Shown here: piece after piece, positions 6,509 to 13,474 of the stretch | Layout of the letters: the number at the start of each line of letters is the position of its first letter | How positions within the stretch are numbered: the stretch's first letter is position 1 | Assembly: GCA_026785875.1 (NCBI GenBank) | Contig: JAJAZF010000178.1 | Coordinates: 1 to 13,474 of the forward strand | Length of the DNA stretch: 13,474 nucleotides | Reading direction: 5' to 3' | Source: Chamaesiphon sp. | GTDB taxonomy: Bacteria; Cyanobacteriota; Cyanobacteriia; Cyanobacteriales; Chamaesiphonaceae | The notes under the pieces: generated by a model | Databases searched by the model: none | The model's input: only the letters and a program-made list of their open reading frames with translations | What the model was told of the DNA's origin: nothing | Program-made: the position numbers and the translations under genes

Positions 6509-8284
6509 TTACCGATTGAGCGCGGCTTGTGGAGAGCGATTGGGGAATAGTTGTTGGCGATAGTTTTCGATCCAGTCTGGATCGAAAAAGACGATTGTTA
6601 TCGTCACAGCAGCGCATAAACCGATCCCAGTAGTTAGGAATAAGCATAAATTAATCGCTCGGCTGAGTCGGAATTTTGAAGTTGATTCTACCTCATCGAC
6701 ATCTGGTTCATCTCGATCGAGCGTTACCAGTTGACTACTGCCGATTTTGGCAGTTTTTGGGGATACTTGACACGACATCAGTACCAAGGAGATATTATCA
6801 TCACCATTTTGGCGATGAGCTAAAGCTAACCAAGATTGGACGGCTTCAGTGAGGGGAAGATCCGTATCAAGAATTCGCTCTGCGTAATCTTGCCAAGAAC
6901 TTTCGACGAGATGCCGATCGCTCAAACCGTCCGAACACAGTAATAAAATCCCATCCTCGATCGCCATAAATCTCTGGACAGTAGGTTTGAGTAGTTCTCC
7001 AGGCTTCATCCCCAAGGCTTGGGTGAGAGCAGTAGCATCGGGACGACTGGCACTATGCCAGGGCACATCTCGACCTTTCTTGACTTCGCGAGTCGCGATA
7101 TCATCGTCGATGGTCAGTAGTTGACATCGCTGATGTGTAATCCAATAAGCACGACTATCGCCGACATGAGCAATGTAGATTTCATGGGAATTACCAACCC
7201 CAGTCGGGCTAGCAATTGTCTGGTTGACTTGGATCGCCATTACCATCGTAGTTCCCATCCGGCGACGATCTGCTCGTCCTTGGCTGTGATTTTGGGCAGT
7301 AATTGTATTATTTGCCACTCGGACGATCGCCCCGATCGTGCTACAGATTTGTTCGGGCGAGACTATTTCCCGACTATTAGTCAGATCTGCACATAAAGTC
7401 TGGGTCTGGATTTTGAGGAGTTTGACAGCCATTTGACTAGCAACTTCACCCCCTTCGTGCCCAGCCACCCCATCACAAATAATCGCAATTTTCCCACCTG
7501 TGGGATCGTGAGCTAATTCCAAGGGAGTTGGGTAATAAGAATCTTCATTGTGTTGGTGACTAGCCCCTGCATCCGTACCACCAGCAATTTGCCACCCCAA
7601 GGGTAATTGAGCGGCTTGTTCGAGCACGATCTGATTCAGTTGGGCGGCAACATCACGCAGGGACGCTTGTTCCGTCTGCATTTTGGTAAATATGGCACGT
7701 AACCGATCGGCGATCTCTGGAGCGGCACCTGGCAGGGTTTGGAGCCAGAGCGTACCGAGTCTAGAAAGAGTGACTTTAGTTCCTGTAGTATAGTCGGGCA
7801 TCAATTCGCACAACCTCAGACACCAACCATCAACTCGGAGGTTGTCCATCACCACCAAGCTCGACAAGACACCAGTTCCCGCAAGTGGTGCCCAAAGATC
7901 GATCGCTTGCCATAACCAATATGCTTGATTTAGTGGTGTCGCTGTACTCCAAGCTGCGATCAGACTCGGGAGTAATTTGCCCTCACTATCGATCGGGATA
8001 TTCTCCAACAGCGGAATTTCCACCGTTTCACCCGATCTTTTGACCGAACAAAAGCCGTGAATTTGGGGTAAATGAAGCTTGTATTGATAGAGATGAGCGT
8101 AGGCTAGAGCCTGACGCGGTAATGGAAATAGTACCTCTGGTGGTTCCTGGGGCTTGGTATCTAGCCACAATTGGGGAGAGATCGCATGATATCTATCTTC
8201 AACTAAGCTGTCAGCAGGAATCCAAGTTGCTTGCAGTTGAGCAGCCCAGAGATAGCGAGACATCAATGGTTGGGCAGTAGTCAT
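6509..8284 (-). CDS. Membrane-anchored PP2C-type protein phosphatase with N-terminal kinase-like region
   Basis: In this 591-residue protein, residues about 230-505 are a PP2C (PPM) domain, a metal-dependent Ser/Thr phosphatase. Its motifs are NED (246-248), DGVAGHEGG (271-279), GTTM (344-347), HVGDSRAY (373-380), CSDGLSD (450-456) and GDDNISL (494-500). Metal ligands Asp248, Asp271, Asp452 and Asp496 are present. Residues 544-567 (begins INLCLFLTTGIGL) form one hydrophobic segment followed by a short polar tail, so the phosphatase should sit on the cytoplasmic side of a membrane. Residues 1-225 are unlike other PP2C proteins; GVLSSLVVMDNLRVDGWCLR (138-157) recalls the catalytic loop of a Ser/Thr kinase without its catalytic Asp, so a pseudokinase-like module is possible. 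The gene starts 91 bases after the histidine kinase stop and may be co-transcribed with it. Confidence 0.92.
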   Translation of the reverse strand: MTTAQPLMSRYLWAAQLQATWIPADSLVEDRYHAISPQLWLDTKPQEPPEVLFPLPRQALAYAHLYQYKLHLPQIHGFCSVKRSGETVEIPLLENIPIDSEGKLLPSLIAAWSTATPLNQAYWLWQAIDLWAPLAGTGVLSSLVVMDNLRVDGWCLRLCELMPDYTTGTKVTLSRLGTLWLQTLPGAAPEIADRLRAIFTKMQTEQASLRDVAAQLNQIVLEQAAQLPLGWQIAGGTDAGASHQHNEDSYYPTPLELAHDPTGGKIAIICDGVAGHEGGEVASQMAVKLLKIQTQTLCADLTNSREIVSPEQICSTIGAIVRVANNTITAQNHSQGRADRRRMGTTMVMAIQVNQTIASPTGVGNSHEIYIAHVGDSRAYWITHQRCQLLTIDDDIATREVKKGRDVPWHSASRPDATALTQALGMKPGELLKPTVQRFMAIEDGILLLCSDGLSDRHLVESSWQDYAERILDTDLPLTEAVQSWLALAHRQNGDDNISLVLMSCQVSPKTAKIGSSQLVTLDRDEPDVDEVESTSKFRLSRAINLCLFLTTGIGLCAAVTITIVFFDPDWIENYRQQLFPNRSPQAALNR

Positions 8285-8357
8285 AGTTTAGGAAATCGGG
8301 GGCAAAACATCTCGATAAATATGTCTGGCTAGCACAAAATTATCGCGATTAAGTCTA

Positions 8358-8375
8358 CTGTCAACTGTCAACTGT
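8358..8375 (-). repeat. Third, short TTGACAG heptamer repeat
   Basis: On the - strand this reads ACAG TTGACAG TTGACAG, the same heptamer as at 521-548 and 4608-4621, here inverted and without the 34-bp element. It is the main content of the 91-base gap between the histidine kinase and PP2C genes. GATAAT lies 14 bases after the last TTGACA, too close for a standard promoter, though a PP2C promoter could use part of it. Confidence 0.7.
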
Positions 8376-10280
8376 TTAAATTGATGGCACCGTGAAATGA
8401 AACCGACTACCGCGATCTTTGCCCGCAGATTCCGCCCAAATTTCGCCGCCCCAACCATTGACAATTTGCCGACAGATCGCCAGTCCCAAGCCAGTTCCGC
8501 CCGCAGTCCGCCGCAGCGAACCTTCGGCTTGATAGAAACGTTCAAACACCATTTGTAATAATTCCGGTGCGATGCCGCGTCCGGTATCGGTGACAGTTAC
8601 TTCGAGCATTGATTCAACGATCGAGGCTTCAATGCCGATCCGATCTGTACCAGTCGTAAATTTACAGGCATTATCGAGCAGTTTAGTCAGAACTTCCACC
8701 AACCATTCCCCATCAGCGCGTACGAAGGGCAAGTCGGTGGGAATATCCACGCTAATTTTCGGTAAATCTCGATTGTAGCGACGGGCGTTTAAACCACTCA
8801 GGGCGAGATCGATACATTCTTCGAGCGAAAGCGGCTCGGGATGCCATTGAATGCGTCCGCTTTCGAGCTGGGAGAGGGTGAGAAAGTCTTGAACGAGTTT
8901 CCGCATCCGTTCGGCATCTCCGAGCGCAGTGTTGAGCATTACTTGCCGCAGTTCGAGGGACATATCTGGTTCGGTTGCCAGACTTTCTAGACAGACTTGA
9001 ATTGTTGATAGAGGTGTTCGCAGTTCGTGTCCGGTAATTGCGACTAAGTTGGCTCGGGTGCGATCGAGTGCTTCTAGTTGTTGGTTGAGGTATTCTAGGT
9101 TGGTATAAGATTCTGCTTGAATTAAGGTGCTACCGATTTGGGTCGCGATCGCTTCAACTAGATTGATGGTGTCATCCGACCATGGTAATGGGGATAGATG
9201 ATGTTGATGTAGTTCGATCGTCCCCAAGATTTTATCTTGATGGAGCACTGGCACGATTAACCAGTCGGTGATGCCGAGTTTTGTCAGGGTTCGCTGCCAC
9301 GTTTTGGTAATATTAACTTCGGCTAGAGATGTTGATTCGTGAGTTTTTATGACCGCTTTGAAGATGGGATTGTCTGCTAGGTTCCAAGCTTGACCGATTA
9401 AGGAAGGCAGTTCCGAATTGGCTAAATACTCATGGGCGATCGTCGTCGTGCGCTCATCTGCACGATACTGATAAATTAAGCACCGACTGACTTTAGTGGC
9501 TTTACCTATTTCCTGTGCTGCAACGTGGAGGATATCAGCCGAATTGAGCGAACGGCGAATTGCGCCAGTAATTGTATTGACTAACCGTTCCCGTTCTTCT
9601 TTTTCTTCGATCGATCGGTAAGCCTTGAGGAGTTTATATTGCCGCGCCTGTAAATATGTCACCAATCGCTGCACAAAAGCATCAGCACTGGCTGAATTGT
9701 CTTGGGGGATGGTGGGGACAGATAGTAAGTATTCCTGCTTCGCCTGGAGGATTTTAGCAGCCAATTCGGGACGATAACCTTGAATTCGATCGAGTAGAAT
9801 CTGTGCGGCGGTAATAGTGACTTGTCGATCGAATGTCCAGATCCCTTCAAACCTTCTGGATGGGTCGATTTCTGGTAAAACCGGATCGTCCGAAGGCGGG
9901 CTGATTTTTTCCCGACAGATCAGGCAAGCGGATGACTGAGCACCAATTGCGATCAGATGCCACTCAGTTGCTAGAGCATCAGTGCTACTAAATGGTACCA
10001 ACTCATACTCTTCTAAGCGATCGCTAAATTCAGTATCTGGTGCAGCCAGAACATATACTTGGTCGCTAATTTCTCCCAACCGCCGATAGCGATGAGCTTC
10101 TTGACGGTAAAACTTCTCTTGCTGAAAACTGGCAATCAGCAACGGTCGATCTGTACCTGCGAGTACCCGATCTTCCATGGCGTGCGATAGAGCCGTAAGG
10201 GAAGATTTAAAGTACAAGTGCGACCTGATGTGGGGCATTTGCCGCAGTAACTCGCTTAAAACTGATTGTGGATTGCTCAC
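8376..10280 (-). CDS. DICT-GAF sensor histidine kinase
   Basis: This 634-residue soluble sensor kinase has no membrane segment. Residues about 15-150 fit the DICT domain, a sensory module seen mainly in cyanobacteria with kinases and cyclases (YFKSSLTALSHAMED, 23-37; IASFQQEKFYRQEAHRYRR, 49-67). Residues about 230-390 are a GAF domain (RSLNSADILHVAAQEIGK ... VPVLHQDKILGTIEL). The kinase core follows: phosphoacceptor His418 in GHELRTP, Asn537 in LLDNACKF, DTGRG (565-569), F-box ERFYQAE (580-586) and GGTGLGLA (594-601). All catalytic elements are present. The start is GTG at 10280, with AGGGG rather far upstream; the family's usual N-terminus supports it. No receiver domain or response regulator gene is in the window, so the partner is unknown. 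PP2C follows on the same strand. Confidence 0.93.
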   Translation of the reverse strand: MSNPQSVLSELLRQMPHIRSHLYFKSSLTALSHAMEDRVLAGTDRPLLIASFQQEKFYRQEAHRYRRLGEISDQVYVLAAPDTEFSDRLEEYELVPFSSTDALATEWHLIAIGAQSSACLICREKISPPSDDPVLPEIDPSRRFEGIWTFDRQVTITAAQILLDRIQGYRPELAAKILQAKQEYLLSVPTIPQDNSASADAFVQRLVTYLQARQYKLLKAYRSIEEKEERERLVNTITGAIRRSLNSADILHVAAQEIGKATKVSRCLIYQYRADERTTTIAHEYLANSELPSLIGQAWNLADNPIFKAVIKTHESTSLAEVNITKTWQRTLTKLGITDWLIVPVLHQDKILGTIELHQHHLSPLPWSDDTINLVEAIATQIGSTLIQAESYTNLEYLNQQLEALDRTRANLVAITGHELRTPLSTIQVCLESLATEPDMSLELRQVMLNTALGDAERMRKLVQDFLTLSQLESGRIQWHPEPLSLEECIDLALSGLNARRYNRDLPKISVDIPTDLPFVRADGEWLVEVLTKLLDNACKFTTGTDRIGIEASIVESMLEVTVTDTGRGIAPELLQMVFERFYQAEGSLRRTAGGTGLGLAICRQIVNGWGGEIWAESAGKDRGSRFHFTVPSI

Positions 10281-11049
10281 TATAATTTTTTTCCCCTAGG
10301 GCTGCGGCAGGGTGGGGCGGCGAACACCACTGTCAAGTCCACCGATCGAAGTCAGGACAGTAGGATCTTGGGTTTACCGATTTCCATAGTACAGAAAAAT
10401 TAGACCTAATAGCTACTGGATCGGGTTTTCACGCCGATAGCTTTACTATTATTTACCATAATTAATGCCCGATGACTCTGGCGTGCCAGCAATTAAGGTC
10501 GAAACAGTGGGAATTCTATAAGTAACTCGGAACTACTGAATATATTTAGTAGTCAGTGTGACGATGAAGTGTCAAAAGTAGCCTCATCCAGCAACTCCTC
10601 AGCCAAATGCCATAAATTTGGTACTGACATCATCAAGAGCTATTGAGCCACGATCGCATTTTAATTAGTCCGATATTTGCTGATGCTCAGTGGGTTTGCG
10701 GGTTAACCTTAGACCCAGATGTCAAATTCGTGGTATCTTACCACAGAGTCCTCAAGTGTTAATCTTTCGCGGCAAACAGCAACAATCCGATCTGGATGTT
10801 CATCTTAAATGAGTGCTAGCGATCGACTCTTACAGCTAATTGCCCATTGTAATGCTCCATAGTAGTGCAATTGGTTACAGTCACTGCTATGCTTTGGCGC
10901 AGCCGCTGCCTCATCCCAAAGCAGAGACGACCGCAGCCATTGGCAGCCGGATGAATCGAATAGATCGATGGCTGGCGATTACCTTTGCCAACAGCGATAA
11001 GGCGAACGGTATACTTGCCAAATGAGTTCACTGTCAGGAATGTAATATA
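10281..11049. other. 769-base divergent intergenic region, no supported gene
   Basis: This separates the - strand histidine kinase from the + strand AMIN operon, so it should hold two divergent promoters. I see three local inverted repeats: ACTACTGAA-TATA-TTTAGTAGT (10532-10553, one G-T pair), TGGGT...ACCCA enclosing palindromic GGTTAACC (10691-10717), and GTGGTA-TCT-TACCAC (10730-10744). TATACT at 11010-11015 is a possible -10 for the AMIN operon with a weak TTGCCA 19 bases before it. Two short opposed frames (10816-11031, 10840-11025) resemble no family I know. A small RNA or decayed gene is possible; nothing proves either. Confidence 0.5.
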
Positions 11050-11487
11050 GTGAGATTTCAGTTTTTACTCTTTAGTGTCTTTAGTTTCTGTCTGTTAGCT
11101 GTCCCTGCTGATGCTGGTCAATTAGCATCATGGAAGTTCGATCCAATTAGAAATCGGTTAGATTTTAAGACTGATGCTGGGGTTCAGCCCAAAGCAGTCA
11201 TGCTATTTAATCCGACTCGCCTAGTCATCGACTTGCCAGGAATCGGGTTTGGGAAACCAACGATCACCCAAAGATTGACAGGCAACTTCAGATCGTTGCG
11301 AGTAGGTCAATTTGACAGCAGTACTACCAGGCTAGTCTTGGAACTACAGCCAGGATATACCCTCAACCCCAAACGAGTCCAATTTACTGGCGAAAATCCG
11401 ATCGATTGGTTTGTGACTATTCCAGTTCCCGAACGTGGAGCGACGACGATCCCAACCCTATCCCCAAGATCGAATTTGCCCAGATAA
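11050..11487 (+). CDS. Secreted AMIN-domain-only protein
   Basis: This 145-residue protein starts at GTG 11050, with AGGAA (11036-11040) nine bases upstream. Residues 1-22 form a signal peptide (basic start, hydrophobic LLFSVFSFCLLAV, then ADA before the likely cleavage). The rest is one AMIN domain (about 24-128; LVIDLPG, SLRVGQFD, TRLVLELQPGYT), a beta-sandwich that targets cell-wall enzymes to peptidoglycan or septa. By eye about half its residues match the first 125 residues of the amidase that follows, including the signal peptide (SVFSF) and SLRVGQFD, so the two genes look like a tandem duplication. It ends in a short Thr/Pro-rich tail with no amidase domain, and only 23 bases separate it from the next start. 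It probably acts in the periplasm, as an accessory or decoy septal binder, or is a decayed copy. Confidence 0.85.
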   Translation: MRFQFLLFSVFSFCLLAVPADAGQLASWKFDPIRNRLDFKTDAGVQPKAVMLFNPTRLVIDLPGIGFGKPTITQRLTGNFRSLRVGQFDSSTTRLVLELQPGYTLNPKRVQFTGENPIDWFVTIPVPERGATTIPTLSPRSNLPR

Positions 11488-11510
11488 TCCGCATCATAGG
11501 AGTAAGTATT

Positions 11511-12998
11511 GTGAGATCCAACTGGTTATTACCCAGCGTTTTTAGTTTCCTGATGGTATCACTGCCAGCAACAGCCGCAGAAATCCTGTCGTGGCAGTTT
11601 AATGCGACCGAAAATCGGATTGACTTTACGACCAATACAGCGGTGAAACCTGAAGCCCAAATGCTGGCTAACCCCAGTAGATTGATCGTCGATCTGCCAG
11701 AGACTAGGCTCAATCAGCCTACGTCTTCCCAAATCCTCAGCAATGGTATTAAGTCACTCAGAGTAGGTCAATTTGATATCGATCGCACTAGGATGGTTTT
11801 AGAACTAGATCCTGAGTACACTATCGATCCTCAACAAGTACTGATCCAAGCCAGTAGCTCCAAGCAATGGTCGATCCAACTTCCCACTCCCCAACCCATC
11901 AAATCTTTTGGGCGTAGTGCGCCAGTTGGCGCTGTCGCCGTTTTCAATGAAAATGGTCAAGTTGTCGTAGCACAACCCAATCGTCCGAAAACCATCGTTA
12001 GGAATACTGCCAATACCTCAGTTAATTATATTGCGCTCGATCCCACTCGGACGGGAATTTTGGTTCAAGCCGATCGTCAGAGTCGGACGCAGCTCCAGTA
12101 TCTAAGTGGGTTGGATATTCGCTCTGGGAGTTACCGGATTACGATTCCCAATGCGAGATTGGCTCCTGGCTACCAAGTTCCTAGCGAATCACAGCGGTAT
12201 CTGACTGTTAGTGCTCAAGGAGACGATCTTGCCATCCTCGTTCGTCGTGCCGATGGGGTAAAAGTTGATATCGTCCGTCAGTACCTGGACAACCGTTGGG
12301 TATACTTACAGCCGCTCTCAGGCGGAGCTACAACCCGAATTGCGGTCAACCGTCCGCCAGTGGATGTCCCAATCGATGTCCCCAAAGCTAGCGACCGTCC
12401 CGCGCCCAAACAGGATACTTCACCTCCAGTTCGGCCGAATAATGGCCGAGTCCTCGTCATGCTCGATCCTGGACATGGTGGTAAAGATCCTGGGGCAATT
12501 AGTCCGGGTGGTTTACGTGAAGTAGATGTAATTTTACCAGTTGCCAAAAGAGTCGCCGAAATTCTGGCAAAACAAGGTATTGCTGTCAAGATGACGCGAA
12601 ATAGCGACTATTTTGTCGGGCTAGACGAACGGGTGATGATGTCGAGAGAAGCAGGTGCGACCTTATTTGTGAGTATTCATGCTAACGCGATCGATAATCG
12701 TCCTGATGTCAATGGCTTGGAACTATATCACTATAATATCGGACAATCTTTTGCAGAAACTGTCTACAGTGCGATCTTAGACTATGTAAACAAAAATGGT
12801 TTTTTCTTAAACGGTCGCCGCGTGCGATCGGCACGGTTTCTCGTCTTGCGGAAATCCTCCATCCCCGCTATTCTAGTCGAAACTGGTTATTTGACTAACG
12901 AAGCTGAGTCTGCTCGTCTCCGTCGTGATGATTATCAAAAAGTGATGGCAGAAGGCATTGCTAAGGGCATTATCCAGTACATCAAGGATCGTAATTAA
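11511..12998 (+). CDS. amiC: N-acetylmuramoyl-L-alanine amidase (AMIN + amidase_3), AmiC-like
   Basis: The enzyme cleaves the amide bond between N-acetylmuramic acid and L-alanine of peptidoglycan in the periplasm, for daughter-cell separation and septal wall remodelling. Of 495 residues, 1-23 are a signal peptide (ends ATAAE), about 24-125 an AMIN domain, and about 165-275 a less clear beta-rich AMIN-like region. A Pro-rich linker spans 280-312, and the amidase_3 catalytic domain runs from 313 to 492. Zinc ligands His322 (DPGHGGKDPGA), Glu337 (REVDV) and His390 (SIHANA) and catalytic Glu457 (VETGYLTN) are all present. The start is GTG 11511 with AGGAG eight bases upstream; the same frame is open back to 11406, but that would overlap the previous gene and bury the signal peptide. 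Cyanobacteria such as Anabaena carry two such amidases in tandem, amiC1 and amiC2; here only the second has a catalytic domain. Confidence 0.93.
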   Translation: MRSNWLLPSVFSFLMVSLPATAAEILSWQFNATENRIDFTTNTAVKPEAQMLANPSRLIVDLPETRLNQPTSSQILSNGIKSLRVGQFDIDRTRMVLELDPEYTIDPQQVLIQASSSKQWSIQLPTPQPIKSFGRSAPVGAVAVFNENGQVVVAQPNRPKTIVRNTANTSVNYIALDPTRTGILVQADRQSRTQLQYLSGLDIRSGSYRITIPNARLAPGYQVPSESQRYLTVSAQGDDLAILVRRADGVKVDIVRQYLDNRWVYLQPLSGGATTRIAVNRPPVDVPIDVPKASDRPAPKQDTSPPVRPNNGRVLVMLDPGHGGKDPGAISPGGLREVDVILPVAKRVAEILAKQGIAVKMTRNSDYFVGLDERVMMSREAGATLFVSIHANAIDNRPDVNGLELYHYNIGQSFAETVYSAILDYVNKNGFFLNGRRVRSARFLVLRKSSIPAILVETGYLTNEAESARLRRDDYQKVMAEGIAKGIIQYIKDRN

Positions 12999-13042
12999 TC
13001 GATCGACAATTTACTATATTTACTCGATCTTTCCAGGGCAAT

Positions 13043-13474
13043 ATGCAAGACCGACTCACTTATACCCCGCAGATTCAGTCAGACGAAATTACCAGAATTG
13101 GCGTATTTGATAGTGGAGTGGGAGGATTGACTGTCTTGCAAGAAATCTATCGCCAACTTCCCCATGAATCAGTTTTGTATTTTGGGGATACAGCCAGAGT
13201 CCCCTATGGTACCCGTAGTCCAGCAGAGATTTTAAAATTCACCCGCGAAACCTTGGATTGGATGGTACAGCAACGGGTCAAGATGGCAATTATGGCTTGT
13301 AATACTAGTTCGGCTCTAGCTCTAGAAACCGTCCAAACTGAATACGATCTGCCGATACTCGGGGTGATTTTACCTGGGGCTAGAGCCGCCGCTGTTCAGG
13401 GGCGAAGGATTGGGGTCATTGCTACTCCGGCTACTGTCAATAGCAATGCCTATCCCCAGGCGATTCTAGAAGCA
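13043..13474 (+). CDS. murI: Glutamate racemase MurI, 5' part (cut by window end)
   Basis: MurI interconverts L- and D-glutamate, supplying D-glutamate for the peptidoglycan peptide stem in the cytoplasm. The window holds the first 144 residues of about 265-280. Motifs are IGVFDSGVGGLTVL with the substrate-binding Asp-Ser, FGDTARVPYGTRSP, and ACNTSSA with the first catalytic cysteine; the second cysteine lies beyond the edge. The sequence then continues LGVILPGARAA and IGVIATPATV, normal for the family. The ATG at 13043 has a weak AGGG six bases upstream, and 18 N-terminal residues precede the core. It begins 44 bases after the amidase stop on the same strand, so transcription with the amidase genes is likely and joins wall turnover to precursor supply. 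Confidence 0.95.
   Translation, partial: MQDRLTYTPQIQSDEITRIGVFDSGVGGLTVLQEIYRQLPHESVLYFGDTARVPYGTRSPAEILKFTRETLDWMVQQRVKMAIMACNTSSALALETVQTEYDLPILGVILPGARAAAVQGRRIGVIATPATVNSNAYPQAILEA

Noticed and set aside
10840..11025. Short + strand frame of 61 codons before the AMIN gene, and an opposed frame at 10816-11031
   Set aside because: No recognisable domain, no Shine-Dalgarno sequence, and two overlapping opposed frames of similar length; neither is supported as a gene.
11406..11510. Upstream extension of the amidase reading frame
   Set aside because: It would overlap the previous gene and bury the signal peptide; GTG 11511 has an ideal AGGAG eight bases upstream.
1..13474. CRISPR array, complete insertion sequence, tRNA or rRNA
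   Set aside because: No regularly spaced repeats, no transposase frame and no tRNA- or rRNA-like sequence were seen on either strand.

Overview
This window looks like a cyanobacterial chromosome segment. It carries five intact HIP1 octamers (GCGATCGC at 9, 1601, 2330, 4336 and 9145) and is dense in CGATCG. It also has a cyanobacterial-type ThiC behind a TPP riboswitch, a DICT-domain histidine kinase, an AMIN-domain cell-wall amidase next to murI, a Uma2-family gene, and TTGACAG heptamer repeats of the kind seen in cyanobacterial intergenic DNA. I cannot name the genus. No rRNA, tRNA, CRISPR array, complete insertion sequence or prophage gene is visible.

Left part (1-2950, + strand): three genes of accessory character. 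The first is the 3' end of an unrecognised gene. The second is a Uma2-type putative nuclease. The third is a 492-residue protein with one domain at each end and a coiled coil between. The domain in the first gene and the two end domains of the third appear to be one family (x-YW-I/V-x-P ... LVP ... KPAIV-x-I ... W-x-L-x-x-x-G-x-L), so it occurs three times within 3 kb. Next (2951-4589) comes a repeat hairpin, a promoter candidate, a TPP riboswitch and thiC, a self-contained thiamine-biosynthesis unit under thiamine pyrophosphate feedback.

The thiC downstream region (4590-4992) is non-coding. It holds heptamer repeats, a 34-bp dispersed repeat shared with 549-582, a GC-rich tandem repeat, several hairpins and a strong bidirectional terminator. 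Then, on the - strand, come a Phd/YefM-type antitoxin with a promoter/operator candidate and a ParE-like toxin cut off after 28 codons, which is a decayed toxin-antitoxin module.

A signalling block occupies 5513-10280 on the - strand. In transcription order it contains a DICT-GAF-histidine kinase, a membrane-anchored PP2C phosphatase with a possibly kinase-like N-terminal region, and a PPP-family metallophosphatase. This puts one phosphorylating and two dephosphorylating enzymes side by side with no response regulator in view.

A 769-nt gene-free divergent region (10281-11049) separates this block from a + strand cell-wall operon: a secreted AMIN-only protein, an AMIN plus amidase_3 N-acetylmuramoyl-L-alanine amidase, and the start of murI (glutamate racemase, cut by the window end). 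The first two are paralogues in tandem, and the first has lost or never had the catalytic domain. This unit would join peptidoglycan turnover with D-glutamate supply. The most notable signals are the three-copy unnamed domain, the AMIN-only duplicate, the truncated toxin, the kinase-like PP2C N-terminus and the structured non-coding stretch after thiC. None is proven to be a new system from sequence alone.
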